DNA of 41,053 bases from Caldilineaceae bacterium (GTDB lineage Bacteria; Chloroflexota; Anaerolineae; Caldilineales; Caldilineaceae): assembly GCA_022842065.1 (NCBI GenBank), contig JALHQH010000022.1, positions 149,150 through 190,202 on the forward strand, given 5' to 3'. Positions 8,130 through 17,400 of this stretch are shown here, in pieces. Position 1 is the first letter of the stretch. Every line of letters starts with the position of its first letter. Made by a program: the position numbers and the translations under genes. Below the pieces are notes generated by a model that saw nothing but the letters and a program-made list of their open reading frames with translations, ran no database searches and was not told where the DNA came from.

Positions 8130-9418
8130 CGGTTAGACGTCACCCCACAGCGCTCCGCCAACCACGCCACCGCCGTAGCCACCCCATCCTCGGCGTGCAA
8201 CGCTTGTTGGATCTGCTGGGCTTGGGTGCGGAAGGCGGGTTGGGTTACCACTTGGTCAATGGCTGCGGCTAAACGCGTCGCCGTTAGTTGGACGCGCGGC
8301 AAGGGAGGGGGAGCAGTGCCCAGCACTTGCAGCCGGTCTGCCCAAAGCAACTGGTCACCAAAGACCGGCACAACGACACTGGGCAGGCCAGCGCGCAACG
8401 TCGCAGCGGTGGTCCCCGCGCCGCCGTGGTGGACCACCGCCGCAGCGCGTGCAAAGAGCCAATCATGGGGCGTTGCGTCAATGGCAAGCACGGTTGACGA
8501 CAACTCAATATTGCCCAGGTCACCCCAGCCGCGGTAGATCAACCCTCGTTGACCGCTTTGCGCAAGGGCATCGACCAACAGTTGCGTCATCTGATTGGGT
8601 TCACGACCACCGAGAATGCTGCCAAAGGTAATCACCACCGGTGGCGCTCCAGCGGCCAGAAAATCAAGCAGGGGCGCGGGCGGCTGCCACGCCGCTGGTT
8701 GGGGCAAAAACCAATAGCCAGTGATGGCAGTTGCCGGTGGTAGTACGCAATCTGACGCCAAGGGCGCAACGGTTGGGCTATAGGCAAAAAGAGTTGGCAG
8801 GGCTTGCTGCGCACGACGATAGCGCGCCCAGGGCGAGAGGGCCGGCAAGTGTAAAACGGTCCGCCGCGCCCGGTTGAGCAGCGGCGACAACAGTTGCCAA
8901 AGCCCATGCCGACCGAGCCAATAGGTCAACTGATGATAGGCGGGGGCCAACGGCAGCCAGGCTGGTGCGCTGGGGAAATTGACATGGGCACGATCTGGCA
9001 CGGCGAGCAGAGGATGGAAATGCACGGCCACTAGGGGGCAGGGCCGTTTCTCGACCAGATCCAAGCCCAGATAAAGCCCCAGCGTCGAGACGAGCAACAG
9101 GTCGGCCTGCTGTGCGATCTGCCAACAGTCAGCCAGGATCGTGGTCAAGAGGGGGGCCAACTCGCCGAGAAAGGCACGGGCAAAGTAGAGCGGGTTGTGC
9201 GCGCCGTCGAGCAGTTCGTTGACCAGCCCCATGTTCATCAACTCAGCCACATAACCACCCACTGGGGTAAAAGGCACGCCATAGGCCCCAGCCAACGGGC
9301 CATAATCTGCCGCCGCGGCAACGGTGACGCGATAGCCTCGTTCTTGCAACGCCACCGCCAGCGCCACAAAAGGTTGGACATCCCCACGCGAGCCAAGGGC
9401 CAACATTACAATGTGCAT
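8093..9418 (-). CDS. Family 1 glycosyltransferase (UDP-glycosyltransferase, MGT/sterol-glucosyltransferase type)
   Basis: 441 residues in the GT-B fold. The start MHIVMLALGSRGDVQPFVAL is the hallmark of the sterol-glucosyltransferase/macrolide-glycosyltransferase group. The C-terminal nucleotide-sugar site contains HHGGAGTT (330-337) and D355-Q356, the usual sugar-contacting pair. Such enzymes glycosylate small lipophilic acceptors in the cytoplasm. It overlaps the upstream adenylate-forming enzyme gene by 13 nt. The last residues (NRKRSGDAPQKFT) are encoded by one arm of an inverted repeat and are unlikely to be ancestral. With the two GT2 enzymes it suggests the product of this cluster is a glycolipid; the acceptor is not identifiable. 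Confidence 0.9.
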   Translation of the reverse strand: MHIVMLALGSRGDVQPFVALAVALQERGYRVTVAAAADYGPLAGAYGVPFTPVGGYVAELMNMGLVNELLDGAHNPLYFARAFLGELAPLLTTILADCWQIAQQADLLLVSTLGLYLGLDLVEKRPCPLVAVHFHPLLAVPDRAHVNFPSAPAWLPLAPAYHQLTYWLGRHGLWQLLSPLLNRARRTVLHLPALSPWARYRRAQQALPTLFAYSPTVAPLASDCVLPPATAITGYWFLPQPAAWQPPAPLLDFLAAGAPPVVITFGSILGGREPNQMTQLLVDALAQSGQRGLIYRGWGDLGNIELSSTVLAIDATPHDWLFARAAAVVHHGGAGTTAATLRAGLPSVVVPVFGDQLLWADRLQVLGTAPPPLPRVQLTATRLAAAIDQVVTQPAFRTQAQQIQQALHAEDGVATAVAWLAERCGVTSNRKRSGDAPQKFT

Positions 9419-10767
9419 GGTTCACCCGCTAGCCGCTGCACCCGCCGCTGTTTGGTGATCGGCAAACGCGCCGGCAGGCCGTAGGCCACTGTCACTTGGG
9501 GTGGTTGACAGCCATAGGCACAAATTGCCGCAATGACCTCAGCTTGCACCTGCTGGGCAAACTGTGCGTGCGCCAAGGTTGGGAGCGGGGCCAGGTAGAT
9601 TTCCAATTGCCCATCGTTGGGTTGCACGATCTGATAGTCAACCGCCGGTGGCAAGCACGCCCGCACCAGTTGACTGAGCAGGGCGGGGTAGAAGGGCATC
9701 CTTTGTCCGTCCATGCCCACAAAATAACAGATATCGGCCACCCGACCTTCCACCGCGGCCAGCGTGCGAAATGATCCACCACAGGGACAAGGTGCCGCGT
9801 CCACCTGGAGAATATCCCCCAGCAGGTAGCGGATGATCGGCTGGGTGGTGCGCCAAAGGTCGGTGATAATCGGGGTGTAGCGGGTTGCAGTGCCGGGCAG
9901 GGTGGGCAACGGTTCGAGTTGCACGGCGACCAGATCTTCCTGGAGGTGCAGCCGACCGTAGCGGCAACTGATCGCCAGCAGCCCTTCGGTACACTGGTAG
10001 ATCTGATGCACCGGTACGCCAAAGCTAGCCTGTAACGCTGCCGCGTCGTGGGCTTCCAACACTTCGGCCACGGCGATCAACCGCTGCGGGTCAATGGTCA
10101 GCGCGCCCGCCGCTTTTTGGGCAGCGAGTGCGGTCAACAGCGAGGGGGGACCAACGAGTAGCTGCGGGCGAAAGTGGTTGAGCGCCGTCACCGCACAGTC
10201 AAGCGGTTGGCTCAGATCAAAGTAGCGCAGGTGCAACCACGGGTTGTTGACCCCGGCGTAGAGATTGCTAAAGGCACGCAGAAAAAAGGCAACCCGGCAC
10301 CCTTGCCAGGGCAACCCATGCAACGCCCGCGCCAAGATCACCCCGGCCCACGCCCCAATTTCGGCTTCGGTCACCAAAAACAGCCCCCGCTGCCCGCTGG
10401 TCCCCGAAGAGAGGCCGGCGGTGAGGGTCTGCCCTTGTGCAGTGCGCAGGGTCGGGCGAAAGTCACGCAACTGTTCTGCGCTGGCGGCCACCTGTTGTGC
10501 GGCCATCTGCGTTACGCCGACCGTGTTGAACCCATCAAAGTGCGCAACCATCGCCCGTTTGTCAACCGTGGGCAGGGTACGCCACGCGGCCAGATCGTGC
10601 CCCTGCCAGTGGTCGCGATAAAAGGGGCTGTGGCGCTGGGCATAAGTGACAATCTGCTGGGCGCGTTGGTCCTGGTAAGCAGCGAGGCGCGCCACATCCA
10701 ATCGCTGCCAACGCCACTGCGCTGCCGACCAGTGGCGCAGCACGGTAGGAAGTTGGCCCAGCTTCAT
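9406..10767 (-). CDS. F390-synthetase-like / phenylacetate-CoA-ligase-like adenylate-forming enzyme
   Basis: 453 residues with the short adenylate-forming architecture of coenzyme F390 synthetase and PaaK. The phosphate-binding loop is SSGTSGQRG (120-128), followed by a YQCTEG motif (aromatic and acidic adenylate-contacting residues) and a PCPCGG segment near 330. The family activates a carboxylate with ATP and passes it to a thiol or another acceptor. Despite the name, F420 adenylylation is not implied; clade members of this type are often named only F390 synthetase-related. Here it takes the position that OleC (beta-lactone synthetase) or an acyl-CoA/ACP ligase would have in a lipid cluster. 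It overlaps its neighbours by 13 nt and 4 nt, indicating tight co-expression. Confidence 0.85.
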   Translation of the reverse strand: MKLGQLPTVLRHWSAAQWRWQRLDVARLAAYQDQRAQQIVTYAQRHSPFYRDHWQGHDLAAWRTLPTVDKRAMVAHFDGFNTVGVTQMAAQQVAASAEQLRDFRPTLRTAQGQTLTAGLSSGTSGQRGLFLVTEAEIGAWAGVILARALHGLPWQGCRVAFFLRAFSNLYAGVNNPWLHLRYFDLSQPLDCAVTALNHFRPQLLVGPPSLLTALAAQKAAGALTIDPQRLIAVAEVLEAHDAAALQASFGVPVHQIYQCTEGLLAISCRYGRLHLQEDLVAVQLEPLPTLPGTATRYTPIITDLWRTTQPIIRYLLGDILQVDAAPCPCGGSFRTLAAVEGRVADICYFVGMDGQRMPFYPALLSQLVRACLPPAVDYQIVQPNDGQLEIYLAPLPTLAHAQFAQQVQAEVIAAICAYGCQPPQVTVAYGLPARLPITKQRRVQRLAGEPCTL

Positions 10768-11612
10768 CGGCTCGGCTCCACGTCACGCGCAAAAACTTCG
10801 GGGCAATGGGTGGGGATCAGCCGCCAAGTTGGATGGGCTTGGGCGAAGGCGTGCAAGTTAACGAGGGTGCGCTGGACCGCCACCCAATCATCGACAATCA
10901 ACTTGGTGGCGCGGGCGGGGGGCCGTTCTTCGCGAATGGCGCGGCTTAACCAGGCCCCATCGGCGACAAAAAAATCATCCCCGTGAACGGTGTGGGCAAG
11001 GAGTCCGATCTGGCCGCGCGCATGGCCGGGCAGGTTAACCAGCCGCAGCGCCCCATCGCCAAAGAGATCATGGCTGGCTCCCAGGCAGGGCAGAGCCGGA
11101 CCGGTAAATGTGGGCAACAGCGTGGCCCGTTCGGCAAAATCGGTGGGCAGCAGGCCGGGCAGATAACCAGCACGCAGCGCCGCCAACCCGGTGCGCGCCA
11201 CAAAATGGTCATAGGCCACTTGGGTAGCGACAAAACGCGCCGTGGGGAAATCGCGCAGCCCGGCAATATGATCAGCATGAAAATGGGAGATGATAATCGT
11301 ACTGATCGAGGCGGGCTGTAACCCGAAGCGCCCTAACTGGGCCGCCACGGCCAGCGCCGGGTCCAACCGCAAGGGCGTCGCCCAGCGATAGAAACGGTAA
11401 GGCAGGCGGGCGGTTTCGGTCAACATATGGGGGGCATAGCCGGTATCCCAGAGCAGCCAGCCGTGGTGGGGATGGTGCAGCAGCGCGACCAGCGCATGGC
11501 AGGCCACTTGTTGCCGCCGCCCGCCCTGGATCATCGTCGACTCGTGGGCCAGACAGTAGCCGGTGTCGAGGAGATGGCAGTGGGTCAGCGCGACTGTGGG
11601 TACAGCCATCAT
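10764..11612 (-). CDS. MBL-fold metallo-hydrolase (lactonase-like)
   Basis: 282 residues with a complete dinuclear metal site: HFHADH at 110-115, H197 in LPGHARGQ, D218 in VADGAW and H269 near the C-terminus. The domain order resembles AHL-lactonase and related hydrolases, with an N-terminal strand WDTGY at 55-59. It is probably cytoplasmic, with no signal peptide. ATGA-type overlaps link it to both neighbours. In a lipid cluster it could hydrolyse a thioester, lactone or beta-lactone; an AHL quorum-quenching role is possible but nothing else here supports it. Confidence 0.9.
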   Translation of the reverse strand: MMAVPTVALTHCHLLDTGYCLAHESTMIQGGRRQQVACHALVALLHHPHHGWLLWDTGYAPHMLTETARLPYRFYRWATPLRLDPALAVAAQLGRFGLQPASISTIIISHFHADHIAGLRDFPTARFVATQVAYDHFVARTGLAALRAGYLPGLLPTDFAERATLLPTFTGPALPCLGASHDLFGDGALRLVNLPGHARGQIGLLAHTVHGDDFFVADGAWLSRAIREERPPARATKLIVDDWVAVQRTLVNLHAFAQAHPTWRLIPTHCPEVFARDVEPSR

Positions 11613-12601
11613 GGGTGGCTTCCTTCGACAGTTGGGAAGGCAGCCAGCGTGTGCGCCAACCCTTCTGCGACCGAGACAAGCGGTTGATAGCCCAGATCCC
11701 GTTGTGCCGCGCTGATATCATAGGTTTGCGTGCGGGCGAGAATCCCAACGGTGTAACGGGTCAACAGCGGCTCGCGCCCCGTCCGCCGGGCATTGAGTTC
11801 GAGCAAGTGCGCGATCAGCAGCGCCACCCCTACCGGGATGGGGCGCAGGGCAGTGGGCAGTTGCAACTTGCGCAGCACAGCGCGGATCGTCGGCCAGAGC
11901 GGGCAATGTTCGCCATTGGTAATAAAGTAGGTTTTACCAATCGCCGCATCGGCCTTTGTGGCGAGGAGCAGGGCATGGACGACATTGTCAACATAGGTAA
12001 GATCGACCAGGTTGTAGCCGTTGCCGAGCTGGGGCAGGCGCCGTTGGCGCGCCCGCTCGATCAGCCGGGGCAAGAGGGAGCGGTCACCAGGGCCAAAGAT
12101 CGCTTTGGGGCGCAGGATCACGGTGGGCAAGCCTTGGCGGTAGGCAGCATTGACGAGATCCTCACCCAACTTTTTCGTGGCGGCATAAGCGGAAGAAAAG
12201 CGCTGGGGGTAGGGACAGCTTTCATCGATTTCGTGGTGATCGCGGCCAGTGAAGATTACGCTGGGCGAAGAGACATAAATTAGGCGACCCACGCCGTGCT
12301 GCAAGCAGCCGTCAACCACGGCGCGTGTGCCCTCGACATTGGTCTGGTAAAAATCGTCCCAACGGCCCCACGCGGTGGAAAGCGCGCCCACATGGTAAAC
12401 CAGATCATGGTCGGCGCAAGCTGCCATCACCGCCGTACGGTCACGCAAATCTACCCGCAACAGGGTCACACCAGCCGCAAGTTGCGGCTGCAGCGTCGTG
12501 AAATCGCGGCCCAAGAGGGTGAGTTGGTGGCCCTGGGTTAGGAGCGCAGTCGTTAGATGGCTGCCAAGAAAGCCGGTTGCGCCGGTGACGAGGATCTTCA
12601 T
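11609..12601 (-). CDS. NAD(P)-dependent epimerase / 3beta-HSD family reductase, OleD-like
   Basis: 330 residues of the extended SDR type: GATGFLGSH at 7-15, S111-S112 and Y139-xxx-K143 (YAATK). From memory the body matches OleD of the olefin pathway closely: SSPSV, SAYAATK, LRPxxIFGPGD, LPRLIERARQ, a VDLTYVDN segment, a FITNGE strand, and a C-terminal EPLLTRY followed by LGYQP and VSVAEGL. OleD reduces a 2-alkyl-3-ketoacid to the beta-hydroxyacid with NADPH. This is the first or second gene of the operon. The OleD resemblance is the strongest specific clue to what the cluster makes, but it is a recollection of sequence pattern and not an alignment. Confidence 0.87.
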   Translation of the reverse strand: MKILVTGATGFLGSHLTTALLTQGHQLTLLGRDFTTLQPQLAAGVTLLRVDLRDRTAVMAACADHDLVYHVGALSTAWGRWDDFYQTNVEGTRAVVDGCLQHGVGRLIYVSSPSVIFTGRDHHEIDESCPYPQRFSSAYAATKKLGEDLVNAAYRQGLPTVILRPKAIFGPGDRSLLPRLIERARQRRLPQLGNGYNLVDLTYVDNVVHALLLATKADAAIGKTYFITNGEHCPLWPTIRAVLRKLQLPTALRPIPVGVALLIAHLLELNARRTGREPLLTRYTVGILARTQTYDISAAQRDLGYQPLVSVAEGLAHTLAAFPTVEGSHP

Positions 12602-12721
12602 AGCGTGGTCGTGTATCGATAAACATTAAGAAATTGTTTGATTCATTACTTGTTATCTTACTACAGAAAGGGGCGCAATGGCAATGCAGACGAATTGTTA
12701 AAGCAGGCCACGAATGTAGCT

Positions 12722-13741
12722 TTAGATAGTGGCCAAAACAACCGTTTCTGCGTTTAGAAAGTCGCGCAGCCAGTCGGGGACGCTGTCCGCATATGCTGCT
12801 TTATGGCGTTGGGATAACGAGCCCGTACCGTGATGCCAGGTGAGCGCGCGGTTCGCCATAGACAGACGATTGGCTACCGCAAACGCGGCCAGTAATGTCT
12901 TGCGGGTGGCGAACTGAGTCCATGGTTCGAGATAGGCATCGCGCAAGCGGATCAGCTCTGGACCATCTTCAGCCAATTCGAGCCGGGCGGAGATGGCGCG
13001 GATGGTCACCAGCGACATGAAGAACGGGTGGCCGACGATGGCTTCACTCCAATCGGTGAAAATGAAACGGTCGCCATTGTGCAACACATTACTGCTGGTG
13101 ACTTCTTCATGCACCAGCGTTTCCGGCAGGCCGATAGTGGCCAGTTGGGCACAGGCGTCGGCAACCCAGGAGCGCAACGCGCGCAGCCGTTCATACTCCG
13201 CGGGCGTTAATCCTGGCTCTAGACCGATGCGCAAATTTTCATGCCCTTCCATCAGTTCGTTGTACAAGCGCGCAAATTGGGCCACCCGCCGGTCAGGCAC
13301 GCCGATTGCCAACAGGTCGGGCACGCGATCGGCCATCGCCAGCTGTAGTTCGACACAGAGCGACAGCAGTTTTGGCCAGTGGGCAAGTTGATCCGTGGCT
13401 GGACTTGCTTCGTGTAAGGTGGGTCCGGCATCAGCGGACAAGAGCCAGCCGCGCACCAGATCGACGGCCAGCAGTTGCACCGTGCAATCTGGTCGCCAGC
13501 GCGCCAACGCTTGGGTCAGCGCGGCTTCGTATTGGCAATCGGGTGCCGGCGCTTTGAAATAGGCGATGCCGTTGGTTGTGGGCACACGGGCAAACGCTGA
13601 CCACGGGCGCAGCCGCACAAGCTCAACCGGGCCAAGGCAGTGCCAGCCGTGCGCGGTCAACTGGGCCTGAATCCACGCGGTGGCCTCTTCAAGCCAGCCC
13701 GGCGCTTCCCAAGGTAGTTCTATCGGGTAATCTTGCAACAT
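12722..13741 (-). CDS. Aminoglycoside-phosphotransferase-fold kinase-like protein
   Basis: 339 residues. The C-terminal half shows the choline/aminoglycoside kinase layout, but with an unusual catalytic loop: HEEVTSSN at 211-218 where HGDxxxxN is expected, so the catalytic Asp is replaced by Glu213. The metal site IFTDWSEA (D230-W231) is kept. The N-terminal nucleotide-binding lobe is weak, with YFKAP as the possible lysine strand. Many family members phosphorylate small-molecule hydroxyls; this one may be altered in activity. It lies 120 nt upstream of the epimerase on the same strand and may lead the operon or be separate. GGAGAAG precedes the ATG. Confidence 0.8.
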   Translation of the reverse strand: MLQDYPIELPWEAPGWLEEATAWIQAQLTAHGWHCLGPVELVRLRPWSAFARVPTTNGIAYFKAPAPDCQYEAALTQALARWRPDCTVQLLAVDLVRGWLLSADAGPTLHEASPATDQLAHWPKLLSLCVELQLAMADRVPDLLAIGVPDRRVAQFARLYNELMEGHENLRIGLEPGLTPAEYERLRALRSWVADACAQLATIGLPETLVHEEVTSSNVLHNGDRFIFTDWSEAIVGHPFFMSLVTIRAISARLELAEDGPELIRLRDAYLEPWTQFATRKTLLAAFAVANRLSMANRALTWHHGTGSLSQRHKAAYADSVPDWLRDFLNAETVVLATI

Positions 13742-14345
13742 GCTGTTCTTCTCCAGTAGATTGATTTGAGCTTGCTTGATTAAGTCATCCTAAACCAACA
13801 ACCCCATTTTCAATAATGGCAAAACGACGCTGCGCACAATCAAGCTCGGTCTGAATTGAAGGTGATGCCGTCCACATTTTTCATGACTCCGCATTTTCTC
13901 GACAACCTTACGTCTCCCTTATCAACTTCACCTGTGATCCAAGACACAGCGCGTTGGTGCGTTAAGTCATTTGCCCGTCGCTGCGCAGCCACTATGATGG
14001 CATAATAGCACGGACATCCCGATCATCACCCAGCAATCGCGCCGTAGTTAAGCAACTTGTGGTCAAGCAATTTAATAGTTACTCCCCCGTAATGCGCTTT
14101 GGACCACCGGCCGCGATCTGCCTTTCCTCATTGCCGCCTCATTGCACGTTCGTTGCCTACACCCTATACCCTGCCCTGTTTGCAAACCGGTATGCCCGCC
14201 CTGGCGATTGACAGTCAGGACAAGTATCAGTTGGCAAGACCAGCGCAGTATAGCAATTTTTTGCGTCTGTTTATCGGTCGTGTAGTAGTTCCATCTCGAT
14301 TTGGTCACACAGCTTAGCTGCTAGCCTTGAAATCACCATTGGTCA

Positions 14346-14433
14346 GCTAACCCGTTTCTTCGCAAAGCGGGTGCAAAGCACCAACGGGTTTTGCGTATCA
14401 GCAGGTGAATGAATTCACCTGCGGCTAAGCCGC
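14346..14433. repeat. Three consecutive hairpins upstream of the giant surface-protein gene
   Basis: The pairs are AACCCGT...ACGGGTT enclosing the small hairpin GGTGC-AAA-GCACC, then GCAGGTGAA-TGAA-TTCACCTGC, then GCGGC-TAA-GCCGC. Similar short hairpins with CCGCAGGTT/AACCTGCGG and GCCGC stems occur at 35889-35908 and at the window end. This points to an interspersed palindromic repeat, though a 5'UTR regulatory role is possible because it lies 60 nt before the start codon. Confidence 0.75.
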
Positions 14434-14480
14434 TGTGACCCCAGTAGTAAAGAAGGTATCTCGAATGATCGCCAATTATC

Positions 14481-14486
14481 AGGAGG
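14481..14486 (+). promoter_or_regulatory. Strong ribosome binding site of the giant gene
   Basis: AGGAGG, six nucleotides before ATG at 14493. It fixes the start of the 2342-residue protein and predicts efficient translation. Confidence 0.85.
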
Positions 14487-14492
14487 ATCGAT

Positions 14493-17400
14493 ATGTATTT
14501 GAGCACAAATGATAAGGGAAGCAGGAAAGCGCCGCAGCCTAATCCGCGCCGGCTGCGCATGCGGTTGTTCACGAGCTTTAGTTTGATCCTGGTCCTGGCC
14601 GGCTTGCTGCTGGTTAAGGGCATTGTCCAGGCGCAGGGTCTGCCGATTGTCATCACCAAGCTGGCCAGTGTGGAAGAAGCGCAGGTCGATGATCTGATTG
14701 GCTATACCATTGAAGTCACCAACAACGGGCGCAACAACACGCCCACGTTGGCGATGACCGATGTGCTGCCCGAAGGGGTCGCTTTTGTCGATGGGAGCCT
14801 CGAATTCAATCGGGGCGAAGCAGCCTTCGACCGCGAAAGCCGCACCGTGCGCTGGGGCGGCGTGCTAAAAAGCGACGAAAAGGGCACGATCATCTTCAAG
14901 GTCAAAGTGCTGCCGGTGATCGAAGCGGCCAAATGTGAAGCCCTGATTATCAACCAGGCCACCGTCGCCGAGGCGCAGCCCACCGGCACCGCCGTCGCGA
15001 TTGCGCCGGCGATTGTGCAAGTCAAGCGGATCTGCCCCGATCTGGGTGACGCGCCCGACAGCAGCAACCATGCCGGCGCGACGATGACTGCTTACCCTGG
15101 CCCGGTCATGGCCCGTTATCCTACCGTCTTCGACCCGGCGACCGGTGCGCCCCAAGGGCCGCGCCACCGTTTCCCGCGCGCAGATGCCTGGCTCGGTAAC
15201 CGCGTCAGTGGTGAGCGCGACGCCGATCAGTTGCCGGATGAAGATCTGGCCACCAATCTGCACCCTGGTGCGGACCTGGCCGATCGCGATAATTTCGACG
15301 ATGGCATCGCCAAGTGGCCGACGCTCAAAAATTGTACCCAAACCGATATGGCCGTCAATGTCACCGTCGTCGGTGGCCTGAAGACGCGCTATATCAACGC
15401 CTGGATCGACTGGAACCGCGATGGCGACTGGGAAGATAGCTTTGAATGTCCCGGTGCGCTTGTCTCCGAGTGGGTCGTCCAGAATTTTGCCACCAATCTC
15501 AATAATGGAGTCGCTGGCGTGCCACTGCCCCCCTTCCTGGCCGCCGATTCCCCCAACTTGCCCGACAAAATGCGCTGGCTGCGCGTCAGCATTGCCGACC
15601 AGCAGGCTCCAGCCAACGCCAGCAGCCAAAAGGCGGATGGACGTGGCCCGCAAGGTGGTTACCGTTTTGGCGAGACCGAAGATTATCCGGTGAAATTTGA
15701 GCCACCAGCCGAGCCACAACTGTCAATGACCAAACAGGCTGATCTCTCGGTGGTCAACCCTGGTGGACAAATCGAGTATTCGATCACGATTGTCAACAGT
15801 GGCAACGCGCCGGCCAATGGCTTCTATATGCAGGATCCAATTCCCGCCGGCACCACCTATCTCCCTGGCTCGGTGACCGCGACGCAGCCAACGCCCAACT
15901 ATAATGCCGGCATGAACCGGATTGAGTGGACGGGCAATATCCCGGCAGGCGGCAGCGTCACCATTAAATTTAAGGTGACTGTTGCGCGCGACATTGCCTG
16001 TGACGCTGTGATCCGCAACCGGGCTGAGTTGCTCGCGCCCACCGGTGCGCCGATCCTGGATGCCACCGCCTTTGTCAAGGTCAATTGCCCAGGGCAGCCG
16101 ATCCTTGATATCAAGAAGCGCGCCGATGTTGCAGTTGTCACCCCTGGCGGTATCATTGAATATACGATTGTCGTTGTCAACGGTGGCACCGGCCCCGCCG
16201 CCAGCGTCACCATGATCGATGCGATTCCGGCGGGCACCACCTATGTGGCCGGCTCAGCAACAGCAACGGCCCCAACCGTGACCTATGACAATGCCAACAA
16301 CTGGGTCAAATGGACTGGCCCCCTGGGCGTTGGTGGCAGTGTCACGATTACCTTCAAGGTTAAGGTCAACGAACAGATCGACTGTGGCACGGTGATCCAC
16401 AATCGCGCTGGGCTGATCGGGGCTAACAATGAGCCGACCCTGGTGGCTGACGCGCGCACGGTGGTGGAATGCCCACGCCCCGTGCTGGTGATGAAGAAGC
16501 GCGCCGATGTCGCGACCGTGTTGCCCGGCGGCACGATTGAATACACGATTGTCGTTTCCAACACAGGCAGTGGGCCAGCCAATGGTGTCAGCGTCATTGA
16601 CCCAATTCCTACCGGCACGACCTTTGTCCCTGCCTCTGAATCGTCAACGCTGCCCGCGGTTGTTTACGACAACACCAACAACTGGATCAAGTGGACCGGC
16701 AATATCCCGGCCGGCGGCAGTGTCACGATCAAATTCAAGGTGACGGTCGAACAAGGGCGCTGTGACTATGCGATTGTCAACGCCGCCAAGCTGATCGATG
16801 CGCAAGGCACGACGATCACAGGGGCCGAGGCCAAGGTCTGGGTTGGTTGCCCCGACAAGCCGATTCTACAGATTAATAAGCGGGCCAATCCAACCGTTGT
16901 CACCCCTGGTGGCACGATTGAGTACACGGTGGTGATTGCCAATGTCGGCAGTGCGCCGGCCATCGGCGTCACCATGATCGACCCGATTCCCAGCGGCACC
17001 ACCTTTATGACCGGCTCCGAAACCGCCACCGCGCCCACCGTTGTTTATGACAATACCAATAACTGGGTGAAGTGGACGGGCAATATCCCGGCGGGTGGCA
17101 ACGTTGTCGTCACCTTTAAAGTGACAGTAAATACCGATGTCCAATGTGGCACCCTCATCCACAACCGCGCCGGCATCATCGCTGATGGCACCACGGGTGC
17201 CCAACTCGTCGCCGAGGCCGATGTTAAGGTGGACTGTGGCGAACCCAAGTTGGAGATCAAGAAGCGCGCCAATGTTAACCAGACGACTCCTGGCGGCGTG
17301 ATCGAATACACGATTGTGATCGCCAACAGTGGCACCGGTGCCGCCAACGGCATTACGATGATCGACCCGATTCCGGCCGGCACCAGCTATCTGCCCGGCA

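Larger units (their letters stand above)
13742..14492. other. 751-nt intergenic region with a hairpin cluster
   Basis: No convincing gene is seen; short ORFs here have no ribosome sites and unlikely composition. The region separates divergent genes, so it should hold promoters in both directions, but no clear -35/-10 pair stands out. Its last 150 nt carry three successive hairpins (14346-14433), and an optimal AGGAGG lies just before the giant gene. Confidence 0.6.

Noticed and set aside
9406..10767. F390 synthetase acting on F420 as a link to the cofC-cofD genes
   Set aside because: The gene is 24 kb away inside a lipid-type operon; family resemblance alone does not give F420 specificity.
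14072..14308. 78-codon minus-strand ORF in the large intergenic region
   Set aside because: No ribosome site, unusual composition and no recognisable domain.
14346..14433. Cyclic-di-GMP or other riboswitch before the giant gene
   Set aside because: Fragments such as CGCAAAGC recall the c-di-GMP-I aptamer, but the paired elements are simple independent hairpins and the conserved aptamer core is absent.
14865..15719. Long antisense ORF opposite the giant gene, with several others along it
   Set aside because: These reflect GC-rich codon bias of the sense gene; no ribosome site or recognisable domain.
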